Source: Parietichytrium sp. I65-24A
Lineage: Eukaryota > Sar > Bigyra > Thraustochytrida > Thraustochytriidae
Length of the DNA: 64,000 nt
Direction: 5' to 3'
Assembly: GCA_012862575.1 (NCBI GenBank)
Contig: BLSF01000029.1
Span: forward strand, 434,001 to 498,000
Position 1 is the first letter of the stretch. Every line of letters begins with the position of its first letter. A model generated the notes under the pieces. That model saw nothing but the letters and a program-made list of their open reading frames with translations. It was not told the DNA's origin and made no database searches. The position numbers were made by a program, and so were the translations under genes. Below are positions 10,433 to 19,790 of this stretch, in pieces.

Positions 10433-11194
10433 CGGTTCAGACTTAATTTTTATATATATTTAACTGAGAGGTCGCTGTCCAATGTTGGTTCGTTGTATAC
10501 TATACCAATCAAATTGTTCCGCGTTTCGTCGGTCGCCGTCTTCAGCTGGCTGCTTACAGTCCTGTTCAACCTTTTGAAATCAATCCTTGTTTGTCCGCCC
10601 TCGCATCGGCCGATCGTTGAGCTGCCATACTCTGCCTGTGGGTTCTGCGATATGAGCATCGCACTTGCTCGTGTGTGTAAGCTCATCTCGCGCGTGTAGA
10701 TTCAAAAGCCGCACAACCAAAACAAAGAGTTGACCGCCCGGCGTTGAGATATGGAAACAGGTGTTTGTCGAACTGGAAAGAACAAGACCGACTATCTTGT
10801 GCACATGACCATCTGGAACCGATCGAGACACCGCGCTTGTAAACCCCTCAGCCACCGTTCGATCTCGAGCCCGTTGCCTCTCCACTTCCGACGACATGCA
10901 ACATGCAACATCCAAAAAGACAACCAAAATCAAAATCAACCAAAACCAAAACCAAAACTAAAACCGACAAGAACAAAAACAAGAACAAAGACAAACAACA
11001 AACAACAGAAACAGAATTGAATAGAAACGAAATAAATTGATTCGCAACAAACGCCGCCACGCACAATCTATCTAGATCTCATCTACCTCTATCTCCGCAC
11101 TCATCTCCTCCCTTCTTCTCCTTTCCCATTTCCCAATTCCCATTCTCATTCCGTCCTTCTTCCACTGGTGTTTCACTGGTGTTTCACTGGTGTT
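10433..11194. other. Convergent 3' spacer between CLU and TIM13-like genes
   Basis: The stretch holds the 3' flanks of two convergent genes. An AT-rich block (TTTTTATATATATTTAA) directly follows the CLU stop and may be part of its 3' UTR. An AACCAAAA/AAGAACAAAAAC simple repeat runs at about 10915-11010. No gene was recognised. Confidence 0.6.
10915..11010. repeat. Degenerate ACCAAAA / ACAAAA simple repeat
   Basis: A-rich repeat of CAAAA, CCAAAA and GAACAAAAAC words over about 95 bases downstream of CLU. Low-complexity DNA with no open coding signal. Confidence 0.75.
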
Positions 11195-11443
11195 TTACTC
11201 CTGCTGGCCGCGCTTGACCATGGTCTGGGACACCACGGACATAGTGTCCGTGTAGCGGTCCATACACATGGCCAGGCACTTCTGGTCGCGCGAGGACAGC
11301 TCGGAGCCCGGCTTGGCGATGCACTTCTGGAAGCACTTCTCGCTGATCTTCGTGAACAGTTCCTGCAGCGCCGCCGCCTGCACCTCTCCCCGCACCTGCG
11401 CGAGGATCTGCTCCTGCTGCGCCGCGGACACCTCCTGCGCCAT
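11195..11443 (-). CDS. TIM13: Small TIM chaperone, Tim13-like
   Basis: An 82-residue protein with the twin CX3C motif of small TIMs: C37/C41 and C56/C60, separated by 14 residues, each set in an amphipathic helix. Small TIMs form hexamers in the mitochondrial intermembrane space. They escort hydrophobic carrier and beta-barrel precursors, and the cysteines make two intramolecular disulfides. The ELFTKISEKCFQKC and DQKCLAMCMDRY segments resemble Tim13 more than Tim8, 9 or 10, but subtype assignment from sequence alone is tentative. Length is normal for the family. There is no cleavable presequence, as expected for MIA-imported proteins. The start ATG follows a pyrimidine-rich (minus-strand purine) leader. 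Confidence 0.9.
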   Translation of the reverse strand: MAQEVSAAQQEQILAQVRGEVQAAALQELFTKISEKCFQKCIAKPGSELSSRDQKCLAMCMDRYTDTMSVVSQTMVKRGQQE

Positions 11444-12853
11444 CTTCCTTCTTCCTTCTTCCTTCTTCCTTCCTCTTCCTTAGCACTCCTTACCGGGAAT
11501 GCCACCCCTTCTTTGTCCTGCGCGCTGTGTGCTGTGTGCTGTGGGGAAGAACGTTCGCGGAACGTTCCTGGTGATGTGTGCTGCGGGGATGCGCGCTGTG
11601 TATATATTATCTGTGTTGGTTTGCTGTGTATTCTGTGTGTCGATTTCGGGCTTAGGTGGGCGCTACCCGTGCGGTTAGGGAGTGGATAGTGGTTGGGGTA
11701 GGATGGGGTAGGACTGCTGGCTACCGGGGGGAGACGCGGGGAGTAGCGGAATGAGTAGGAGAGATGTTGTGGTGTGGGTTAGGAGAAAGGGTAGGGGAGG
11801 AAAGGTAGCCGGGGATAGGTGGCTGTCAAAGGGTGGGCTTGAATGCGTTCCGCAGACGCGGAGGGGGTTGACTTGTTCTTTTGGATTGAAATTTTGGATT
11901 TTGGGATTTGTTCGTGGTTATTTTGTGTTGGAGATACCTGTGCGATTGACTTTCATGAACAGCACCGTCATATCAATCAATTTAAATAAATAAAAGTGAT
12001 GCTATAACGAAGGGTTTCTAAACTAGCAACAAGATGTAGTAGGGCACAAGAATTGGGTTCTCCAGACTAGAACCCGCTGGAGAATAAGACTCTTCATCGC
12101 GCTAGAGCATGTTGAAGTCCCGCAGCTCGGTAATCATAACGCAATAACTTTCTTTCAAACAATATCAAAAATCAAAACTATGAGAGCTGCGGTGTGGGAA
12201 TTGATATTTCACTGACAGTGAAGGCAATTGCCACCTTGCAATCATCTTGCAATTACAGAAGAAAAAACTGAAATTGGGTTCCGCGAGAGTCGAGCGTGTG
12301 CTAATTGTTTCATAGGTCACTTCATAGGCTTGGAGGGCTTCCAGAAGACGGGAACAAGCGAACGTTCTCTGAGTTTTTTTTCGTTTGGATTGATTCTCAC
12401 AGTATCGCAAAGTAAAACAAAAAGTTGCGAAGGATCTCTCTCTGCCTTTTCTCTCTTCGACTTGAGCTGATTGTAAATAATTTGGACTGTTTGAATGGGA
12501 AAAACTCAATGGTACGTTTGACTGAAGGATTGACTGACTGATCGATCGATTGATTGTGGCCAAACACAAGCAAAACGAGACTTCCATTCTGTTTCTGCGA
12601 AGATGGTTGATCGGAACGGCGAAAAACAAAATTGTGGTGATGCGCACGGACGAGTGGAAGAAAGTCTTGATTGAACGCGCGAAGGAAGAAGTTGTGCATT
12701 CCATGACTGCTCAATCTTGACAGACGACGAAAGAGAGACCAAGAAACAACGCAAAAGCGAACGCGTTTACCTACACACTGTACTGTCTGAATGACTGGAA
12801 ATTCACATTGCAGAAAGGCGGGGAACGGTAGCAGCAAATCCAGGCGTGCACGG
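11444..12853. other. Intergenic region between TIM13-like and HBS1 genes
   Basis: The spacer contains the upstream region of the TIM13-like gene, including a CTTCCTT-type repeat right at its start (about 11444-11480), and the 3' flank of HBS1. Short open frames at about 12165-12840 show no family resemblance and unconstrained composition. Nothing else was recognised. Confidence 0.55.
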
Positions 12854-15071
12854 CTACACCAAGAGCTCGGTCACGCGGCCAGCAGCGATGGTAACTCCAT
12901 TCTGCCGCAGCATAATCCGTGCCAATGGCCTGTAATCCTCGTATCTCTCCACGCAAATAGGCACCTCGGTGCGAATGTCCATGCTGGCAGTTTGGTTTTT
13001 TCGAATGAAGCGAGGATTCAGCTTCGCTTCTTTGCCTTGGCCCTCCTCTACTGAGACAAGCTTTGTGATGGTGGCGGGCACGTTGAGGCTCTGAATGTGC
13101 AAGGTCACCTTGGTCCCGTTCAAAAGCGGCACTGCCAACTCATTGAAAGTGGTGACTTGGACGGTGAATGCGGAGAGGACTGGAACCGGCTGACTCTTGT
13201 CACAGATGATGCTGGAAACACCGATCATCGTATCTTCTATCCCTGTGAGGCCAATGTCCACGTTTTCCCCAGCTTTCGCGTACTTTGCGGGGATGATTCC
13301 CTTGCCCTTGTGTCGCTGGATCGCCTTGACTCGAGCAACTTGATTGTTCGGCGCGACAACTACCATTTGCCCCTCCTTGATCACTCCGGCTTCGATCTTG
13401 CCGCTGGCGGTAATGGGACCAAGCACGATGGTTTTGAAGACGTCCGCGACAACCATACGCAGCGGCTTTTCTACCGATCTTTTCGCGCCCTCTACGGAAT
13501 CGATGACTTGGCAGAGCGAAGGACCCTTGTACCAGTCCGCCTTGCCGCGCTCCAATCTCTCTACGAGATTCTCGCCGAGCAACCCGCTCACCGGCACGAA
13601 AATCAGGTCCTGCTCGGAATAGCCGCCACGGATGAGAAAATCCTTGAGATTCTCTACAATCTCCACAAACCTTGCCTTGGACCAGTTGCACATATCCATC
13701 TTATTCACAGCCACTATGAGACGGCGAATCCCACAATATCGGACGAGAAGAGCGTGTTCCTTCGTTTGACCGTTCCTCTCAAAAGTGCTCTCAAACTCGC
13801 CAGGATTTGCCGGCACAACCAGGATGGCAACGTCGCCCTGAACCGCGCCGGTAATCATGTTCGGGATGAAATCGCGGTGTCCAGGAGCATCCAGCAAAGT
13901 AACGGTTCTGTGCTCCGTCTCAAAATACTTTACTCCTACGTCAACTGTCACACCTCTTTCCCTCTCTTCTTCGTGCTCGTCCAACACCCAAGCGTACGCA
14001 AAACTCGCCTTTCCCAGCTCCTTGCTCTGCTTTTCAAACTTGTGCATCTCGCGCTGTGTGACGAACTTTAATTTGTACAAGACGTGACCCATCAACGTCG
14101 ACTTGCCAGCGTCGACGTGGCCCACAACTACAAGATTCACGTTGGGCTTCGCGTCGGGCTCCGGAACCTCCTCAATGCCTTGCTCCTTCAGAGTCTTGTT
14201 GGTGTACTGGATGTGCGGCCGGGGCGTTCCGGCCTTGTACGACTTTTGCGGGGCAGAGCGAAACAGAGCGGTGCCGTCGCCTCCCTGGACTGCACTCTTG
14301 TTGTTGTTGTTGGCCTTGGAGCCTTTTGCTTTCCCCTTTGATTTTACAGCTTGGCCAGTTTGTGCCTCTTTAGCAGGTGCCGGCTTTGCTGTCGTGACCG
14401 GCTGTGCGGGCTTTGGCGCGGACGAATCTATACTAATGACTACGGGTTTGGAAGCGCTGCTCTCGGATGCTGCGGTCGCGGACTCCAGAGATAATTGCTC
14501 CAATAACTGATCCACCGCCTTGTTCACATCGCCATTTGTAGCAATCAAGCTTGACCGAATTTTGTCCTTGCTCGCGCCTTCCACAAGCTGGCTGATTTCC
14601 AGCACCTTGCGCGTAATGTCGCCCTGATCTTGGCTCGGCGCCGCTCCTTTGTTGGCACCGCCAGATTTTTTGTTGTTCCCCTTCTTCTTCTGATTTTGCC
14701 CTTTGGACTGCGGCTTTATCTTGGGCATGAAGGCTGCTTCTTCTACAAAGCTCGGCGCAGGAGCCGCCATCGGTTGCTGCTCCACGTGGGCCGGAGCTTG
14801 CGCTTTCGAGCTCTGTTGGCTCCCGTATTGTGCCATCATGGCCTCCTCCTCGGCGGCCGCATATTCTTCATCATAATACTCCTGCACTCGACATCGTTTC
14901 ACAAGTCAACTCATTGTCAGCGACCTCCCTCTCCCGTCCCTCCGCACGATCAATCACTAGATCCCGACTTTTCGACTCGGCCAAGGTTGAACTCACATCA
15001 TCATAGTAATCGTCGTCATCGTAAAGATCGTCATCGTCATACGCTCTGTGTATCCGCCGCATTCTGCGCAA
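12854..15071 (-). CDS. HBS1: HBS1-type ribosome-rescue GTPase (two exons)
   Basis: Exon 1 is 15071-14997 and exon 2 is 14881-12854, giving 700 residues. HBS1 acts with Dom34/Pelota to split stalled ribosomes in no-go and non-stop decay. Exon 1 supplies the acidic N-terminus (YDDDDLYDDDDYYDD) that joins in frame to EYYDEEYAAAEEEAMMAQYG, the HBS1_N-like motif. A UBA/CUE-like helical segment follows at about 118-163, then a Lys/Ala-rich linker. The EF1A-like GTPase shows GHVDAGKS (about 278-285), the HBS1-typical ELGKASFAYAWVLDE, DAPGH and NKMD, followed by two beta-barrel domains ending in GRVTELLV. The lack of eEF1A-specific features and the long N-terminus separate it from eEF1A and eRF3. An ATG three codons into exon 1 is an alternative start. 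Confidence 0.92.
14882..14996 (-). other. Intron in HBS1 (115 bp, GT-AG)
   Basis: On the minus strand the intron begins GTGAGT after ...GATGAT and ends GTGCAG before GAGTATTATGATG. Removing it joins two frames at a codon boundary (phase 0) and restores the conserved HBS1 N-terminus, which neither open frame carries alone. Read through, exon 1 runs into an unrelated sequence and a stop. Confidence 0.85.
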
Positions 15072-15405
15072 ACCTTTCTACTTTCTCTTCCAACTACCAA
15101 CAACCAACAACCACAAAATACTTAGAACGAAGAACAAACGGGACTTTGACCAAGCGCAACCAAAGCCAAGCCGATGCCACGGTCTACGGTCTCGCTCTTG
15201 CGCACAGCTCTCGCTAACCCTGCAGTTGGCAGCACTGAGTGATCGTTTCTCAGCCAAGTCAAGTACCTCTACCTCGCGTACCTCGCGTTTGTAGCCCCTG
15301 TTGCGTCTCTCCTTTTGTTCGCTGGGAACACTTTCTTTGCTCGTTCCTTTGTTCGTGTGTTTCGTTCGCGCGGACGATGTGGTTGATGTGGACGATGTGG
15401 ACGAC

Positions 15406-15410
<5 letters not shown>

Positions 15411-15436
<26 letters not shown>
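15411..15436. repeat. (GA)n microsatellite
   Basis: About 13 uninterrupted GA dinucleotides. It generates long Arg-Glu or Ser-Leu open frames that are not genes. Confidence 0.95.
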
Positions 15437-15440
<4 letters not shown>

Positions 15441-15552
15441 CGAATCTCTTGTGTCTGAGTGAGATCGATGAGACTCATTGTCGTCGAGCGAGGAGTAGTG
15501 AGGGTATAACGTGCGCTGTAGGATTGGGTCGATGGGTTCAAGTTGTGCTGGA

Positions 15553-15690
15553 AGATGAAAAATATAAATTATGATTATGAAGATGGAAGATGGAAAATAT
15601 AAAGATGGAAGATGGGAGATGGGAGATCGAAGATGGAAGATGGAAAATATAAAGATGAAAATAAAAGCTGAAAGATGGAACATGGGCCAT
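15553..15690. repeat. Degenerate GATGGAAGATGGAAAATATAAA repeat
   Basis: Repeated GATGGAAGATGG and GGAAAATATAAAGATG words with small variations over about 135 bases; the longest duplicated block occurs twice. Simple minisatellite-like DNA. Confidence 0.8.
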
Positions 15691-16470
15691 GGAACATGAT
15701 TGTGGATTGTCGATTGTGGATTCTGTAACATGGAATTTAGTTTTGATGGTGTGTTTCCAGGCGATGAACCACTCTACGACCTCGACGACCACGTCATGAT
15801 TCAATGCCAGAGTATGAGCGGAGAGCGGTGCAGAGTCGTGATTGATTGACAGTGAATGAATGAATTAGTGGGCGAACGTCTTCCCAGTTTCGTACCCTCC
15901 GTTCTGGCGAACTTGATCCACATGGTGGAGAATCAGGCGCTTCTCGTTTTGCAGAGGGATCGCAATGACCACGTCGCATGACGTTCCGTGCGCCTTGTGT
16001 ACACGTACCTCTTTTCGGGTGGGTACTCACTGTGAGCTTTCACGCGCATTGTCAGCGGACGGGGCCGGTCCTTCATCCTGGCTTGGTTCTATGTCTGTCT
16101 ACACTGTGCTGTGCAAGAGAATGGGCGATGTATGTCGTGACGCCGACTAACAGCAGTAAGGAAAGTCATGGGAGTGAATAGTCTTTGTGTTCGTGGAACA
16201 CAGGCGGAACAAACACGTACCGGTACAAGAGTGAAGAAGATCTAGATGAGGCGGGGCCTAGCAACCTCAAATCGCGACTGGGGAAATAGCCGCGTGTTCG
16301 TGAGTTCACAGCCCACACAAGCCAAGGGAATACACCAGGAAAATTTATAGAAAGAAGGAAAGAAAGAAAGAAAGAAAAAGTGAGAAATGGGTGCATGTAT
16401 ATATGATGATGGTTATGCGACGTGGACGCTATCATGATCGAGTGACTGTAAAAAAACGGTCGTTTTGGAA

Positions 16471-16857
16471 TTACTTGGCCTGAGGATGCTGGGAGATGAA
16501 CTTGACAGCATCTTCCACGGTGAGGATCTTCTCTGCCTGGTCGTCAGGGATCTCGATGACAAACTCCTCCTCGAAGGCCATAACGAGCTCGACGGTGTCC
16601 AAGGAGTCGAGGCCAAGGTCGTTGATGAAGTGAGCCTTGCCGCTGACCTTGTCTTTTGGGACCTTCTCAAAGTTTTTCACCACATCCATCACACGATCTG
16701 TAACCTCGTTCTCTGGCAAAAAGGTGCCAAGGAATCTGCGCTGAGTAGTCCATGCCGCGCGGCCAATTTTGCTCTGAGCCGCGACCGCGGAGAAGCCTTG
16801 CCGTGTGCCAGCTGCGAGTACAGCTTTGCTTCCGCTAGCGAAAAGAAGTCTGTTCAT
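16471..16857 (-). CDS. Mitochondrial acyl carrier protein (ACP/NDUFAB1 type)
   Basis: A 128-residue protein with two parts. Residues 1 to about 42 are basic, hydroxylated and free of acidic residues, which fits a mitochondrial presequence. From about 45 to the end is a four-helix ACP fold with the phosphopantetheine attachment motif [12 protein letters not shown]85 is the expected attachment site. Mitochondrial ACP carries acyl chains for type II fatty-acid synthesis and lipoate supply; in many eukaryotes it is also a complex I subunit and a partner of LYR proteins and Fe-S cluster assembly. Length and motif spacing are normal. The presequence argues for mitochondria, although plastid ACPs look similar; no other sign of a plastid is seen here. 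Confidence 0.93.
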   Translation of the reverse strand: MNRLLFASGSKAVLAAGTRQGFSAVAAQSKIGRAAWTTQRRFLGTFLPENEVTDRVMDVVKNFEKVPKDKVSGKAHFINDLGLDSLDTVELVMAFEEEFVIEIPDDQAEKILTVEDAVKFISQHPQAK

Positions 16858-17840
16858 CTTTGCTCCGAATTAAACCTTGCGCCGTTCTCTCCAAAACCTG
16901 CATTGTTTTTTTTCAAAATCAAAATAAACCACACACACGTCGACAGCGGGCAAGCACCACCACGTACGAGACACCACAATTATTCGTCAGATCAACAAGT
17001 CAACTTGAAACAATTTCCCACTGCCACAGTCCAGTCTCAATTCCTCCTTCCCGGAGCAAGCCACAGTCGACATCTATTCGACAACACAAGTATCCTCTCG
17101 CAGACGAACCTCTCCTCAACGAAAGCTTCTCACCTCGCCCCGTACAGAAATCTCTCTTTCCATGACTTACCTTCTCCTTGCGCGGACACTTTTGACTCTG
17201 TTCTAGACTTGAGCTACCTAATTCGATCCTCGCTAAAATTCGACAGGAGCCACTTTGTGTTTTTGAGTTTTCAGAGTTATAAAATATTTGCCTCGATAGA
17301 CGCTCTGACAAGGATAGCGTAGAGCAATTACCCCTTTTTTTCACTAGTCGGAGAAGGTTGCCCTCGATGAACGCTCGGGAGACCGAGCTGGTACGAGTGT
17401 TAACCATCGAAATGCAGTCTCGTGTGACCTAACACGACCTAACCCGCGGAACGCTTTGGGCAAAGACTTTCCTTTTGTTCTGGATGGAACTGGACGATCA
17501 AGGAGAAATGGGAGGACAAGGAGAACTGGGAGATAATATGGGAGATCTTGGGAGGCTTTGTGGTTTCATTGGGATCATTCGATTCTGCGGATCAGTACCA
17601 AACAAACGCTGCAATAATTGTAGCAAACGCAGAGGATAAGACGAAAAGAATTGGATTCACGGTTCAAAGAGAAGGAAATCTATCGTTTCATTTTAGTTTC
17701 CAGGACATGAAATGTACAGTTCGAAAAAATTAAAAGACTAGAGAACTAAAAAACTCAGTTAAAACCAAAGGATCAATCTACATATGTATGCCTCGGCACA
17801 AGTAGGTCTGATGAACTCGGCGCGCAGAGATTTCACAAAA
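16858..17840. other. Intergenic region between ACP and ABCG genes
   Basis: The spacer holds the upstream region of the ACP gene (a CACACAC/CCACACACACG stretch and a pyrimidine-rich segment at about 17040-17200) and the 3' flank of the ABCG gene. No supported gene was seen; the plus-strand open frame running antisense through the ACP gene is a shadow. Confidence 0.6.
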
Positions 17841-19718
17841 TTAAGAGGTAAAATTCTTGGCGCGCCACACGAGGGCCATGAGGGAGCCAGATCTAAACAC
17901 AACGAAAATAGCAAGCAAAATTACGACGTAGAGCCACGCAAGGTCCTCCTCCACGTCGTTGGAATCCAACAGCTCACGGCAAGCCTCCACGCGCCCTGCT
18001 CCTCCGGGACTGTCGCCGTAGCATCTGTCGCCACCAAACTCTGAAATCATGCCGAGCGAGAGGCCAAATTTCAGACTGCAAAGGTACTGCACCCAGCGGA
18101 TGGAGATCGGGATCTGCTCAAGGCGAATGAAGAAGCCGGTAAAAAGGAGCTGTGGCACAAATGCGAGGGGGGCCAGTTCCTGGGCTTGCTTGACGTTGCT
18201 CACCAGTGCGCCAATGAGAAATGCGTAAGAGGCACTGACAATCTGAAGGAGGAACAGCTCGAGAACCAGTATGATGAACGGTGCACTAAAGTCGACTAGC
18301 CAGTAAAGAATGATGACGACCAAAATGGAAGTGATGAAATAAAGCGGCAGTTCCACAATCAGCTTGGACAAAAAGTATGGCGAGCTGGAGTACGAGCCAG
18401 TCGAATACTCGCGCAAAAACACGACGCGCTCCATCGGAAATGTCAACAGCGGGGGCTGGCTTGCGCCAAACATGGCCGTAATGAATCCGTTCGTGAGGGC
18501 TCCGAAATGGGACTGTAGGAGGTAGTTGTCCCCGTTGACGTTTCCACTATCGTAAAAGATCCAGCCATAGAGCAGATTAAGGAAGATTGTGATGCCAAAG
18601 CGCCCGAAAAGCGCGCCCGTGTCACGAAAAACATTGCGGAACTCGCGCACCGAAAGCATGTGCAGCTGGGTGATCACTGTCGAAGTGCGCTCCGAATTGA
18701 ATTGCTGAGTAGGCTCGCCGAGGTTGCTGGTCGCTCTGTCGTCAAGGCTTTCGGCATCCCCAGCGTTGTCCGCATTAAAGTGTGGGAGCTCCTCAGGGGT
18801 TCGTGTCTGAGCCAGCACCATAATAAAGTCCGCAGGATTTGTTCGATCTGGGAGCGGGAAGCCAAGCTTGCCGAGAGTCTCGGGCATCGTGGAGACGCTA
18901 CCGTTGTAAATAACCTGACCTTTGGCAAGCACGAGGGTCTTGTCAAAGACGGAGAAGATCTCGCTGGAAGGCTGATGGATGGTGCATAGGACAGCGCATC
19001 CGCTGCGCGAGAGAGCCTTCAGAATGGAAACAACCTGAAATGCGCTGAAGGAATCCAGGCCAGAGGTTGGCTCGTCCAGGAACAGAATCTGCGGGTTGGT
19101 GACAAGCTCCACACCAATGCTCACGCGCTTCTTCTCTCCACCGCTGAGCCCCCTCACCAGCTCTGAGCCGCACATGGTGTCCTGAACGTGCTCGAGGCCC
19201 AGAGACTTTAGCAGCTCGTTGACGATCGTATCACGCTCCTCGTCCGTCACGCTCCGCGGCAGGCGCAGCTTTGCAGAAAACTCCAAAGCCTCGCGAGCGG
19301 TTGCAGTGGCGAAGAGGGAGTCTTCTTGCATCACGTAGGCGATGTTCCTTCGAAACAAAGACGGGGAAACATCTTGATCATTGACGTACATGTTTCCGGT
19401 AATCTTCTTCTTCCGAGAGCTCACGATCCTCGCGGCGAGAGTATTCAGGAGCGACGATTTGCCCGCTCCGGAAGGCCCCATAAGAGCGCACACCTCGTTA
19501 TAGTTGACCTTTCCGGACACGCTTTTCAAAATCTGCTTCTGGCCGATGGTCAGGCACACGTTCTCCCATCGCAGCGTAGCGTGCTTTCTGGTCTTCGCCA
19601 GTGCCGAAAAGTTTGGCACAAAGTCCAGCTTGCCAAACACGCCACCGTCCACCGTCTCATCTCCGCCTTTGCCTGCATTCTGCTCCGAAGGCCCGCCCAT
19701 CGACTCATGCCCGATCAT
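17841..19718 (-). CDS. ABC transporter, ABCG (White/BCRP) half-transporter
   Basis: A 625-residue protein with the reverse ABCG order, nucleotide-binding domain first and membrane domain second. Walker A GPSGAGKSS lies at about 81-89, the ABC signature LSGGEKKRVSIG near 190, and Walker B ILFLDEPTSGLDS near 210. The ABC2-type membrane domain with about six helices spans about 370-620. ABCG half-transporters dimerise and export sterols, lipids or xenobiotics; the substrate cannot be told from sequence. Start choice: the open frame reaches 19832, but that end begins with TTG and is interrupted by a plausible GT-AG intron. The ATG at 19718 directly follows the acceptor and precedes a conserved-looking N-terminus; a second ATG lies six codons later. 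Length is normal for the family. Confidence 0.9.
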   Translation of the reverse strand: MIGHESMGGPSEQNAGKGGDETVDGGVFGKLDFVPNFSALAKTRKHATLRWENVCLTIGQKQILKSVSGKVNYNEVCALMGPSGAGKSSLLNTLAARIVSSRKKKITGNMYVNDQDVSPSLFRRNIAYVMQEDSLFATATAREALEFSAKLRLPRSVTDEERDTIVNELLKSLGLEHVQDTMCGSELVRGLSGGEKKRVSIGVELVTNPQILFLDEPTSGLDSFSAFQVVSILKALSRSGCAVLCTIHQPSSEIFSVFDKTLVLAKGQVIYNGSVSTMPETLGKLGFPLPDRTNPADFIMVLAQTRTPEELPHFNADNAGDAESLDDRATSNLGEPTQQFNSERTSTVITQLHMLSVREFRNVFRDTGALFGRFGITIFLNLLYGWIFYDSGNVNGDNYLLQSHFGALTNGFITAMFGASQPPLLTFPMERVVFLREYSTGSYSSSPYFLSKLIVELPLYFITSILVVIILYWLVDFSAPFIILVLELFLLQIVSASYAFLIGALVSNVKQAQELAPLAFVPQLLFTGFFIRLEQIPISIRWVQYLCSLKFGLSLGMISEFGGDRCYGDSPGGAGRVEACRELLDSNDVEEDLAWLYVVILLAIFVVFRSGSLMALVWRAKNFTS

Positions 19719-19719
19719 C

Positions 19720-19790
19720 CTGTCTTCCTCTCCAACGAAAACACCACCGAACACGGAATAGACGTTACGTCCGGGAGCCAAACAACTCAC
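19720..19790 (-). other. Possible 5' UTR intron of the ABCG gene (71 bp)
   Basis: On the minus strand a GTGAGT donor at 19790 and a GACAG acceptor ending at 19720 flank 71 bases, similar in size to the other introns inferred here. The acceptor is one base upstream of the ABCG start ATG. Upstream sequence in the frame that would join has a stop and no ATG, so if real the intron lies in the 5' UTR. No transcript evidence is available. Confidence 0.4.

Larger units (their letters stand above)
15072..16470. other. Intergenic region between HBS1 and mitochondrial ACP
   Basis: The spacer holds the upstream region of HBS1, a (GA)n microsatellite (15411-15436), a degenerate GATGGAAGATGGAAAATATAAA repeat (about 15553-15690) and the 3' flank of the ACP gene. 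No gene family was recognised in any frame. Confidence 0.55.

Noticed and set aside
13097-14071. A 324-codon plus-strand open frame opposite HBS1
   Set aside because: It lies wholly antisense to a conserved coding region and has no family resemblance; it is a shadow of the HBS1 codon pattern.
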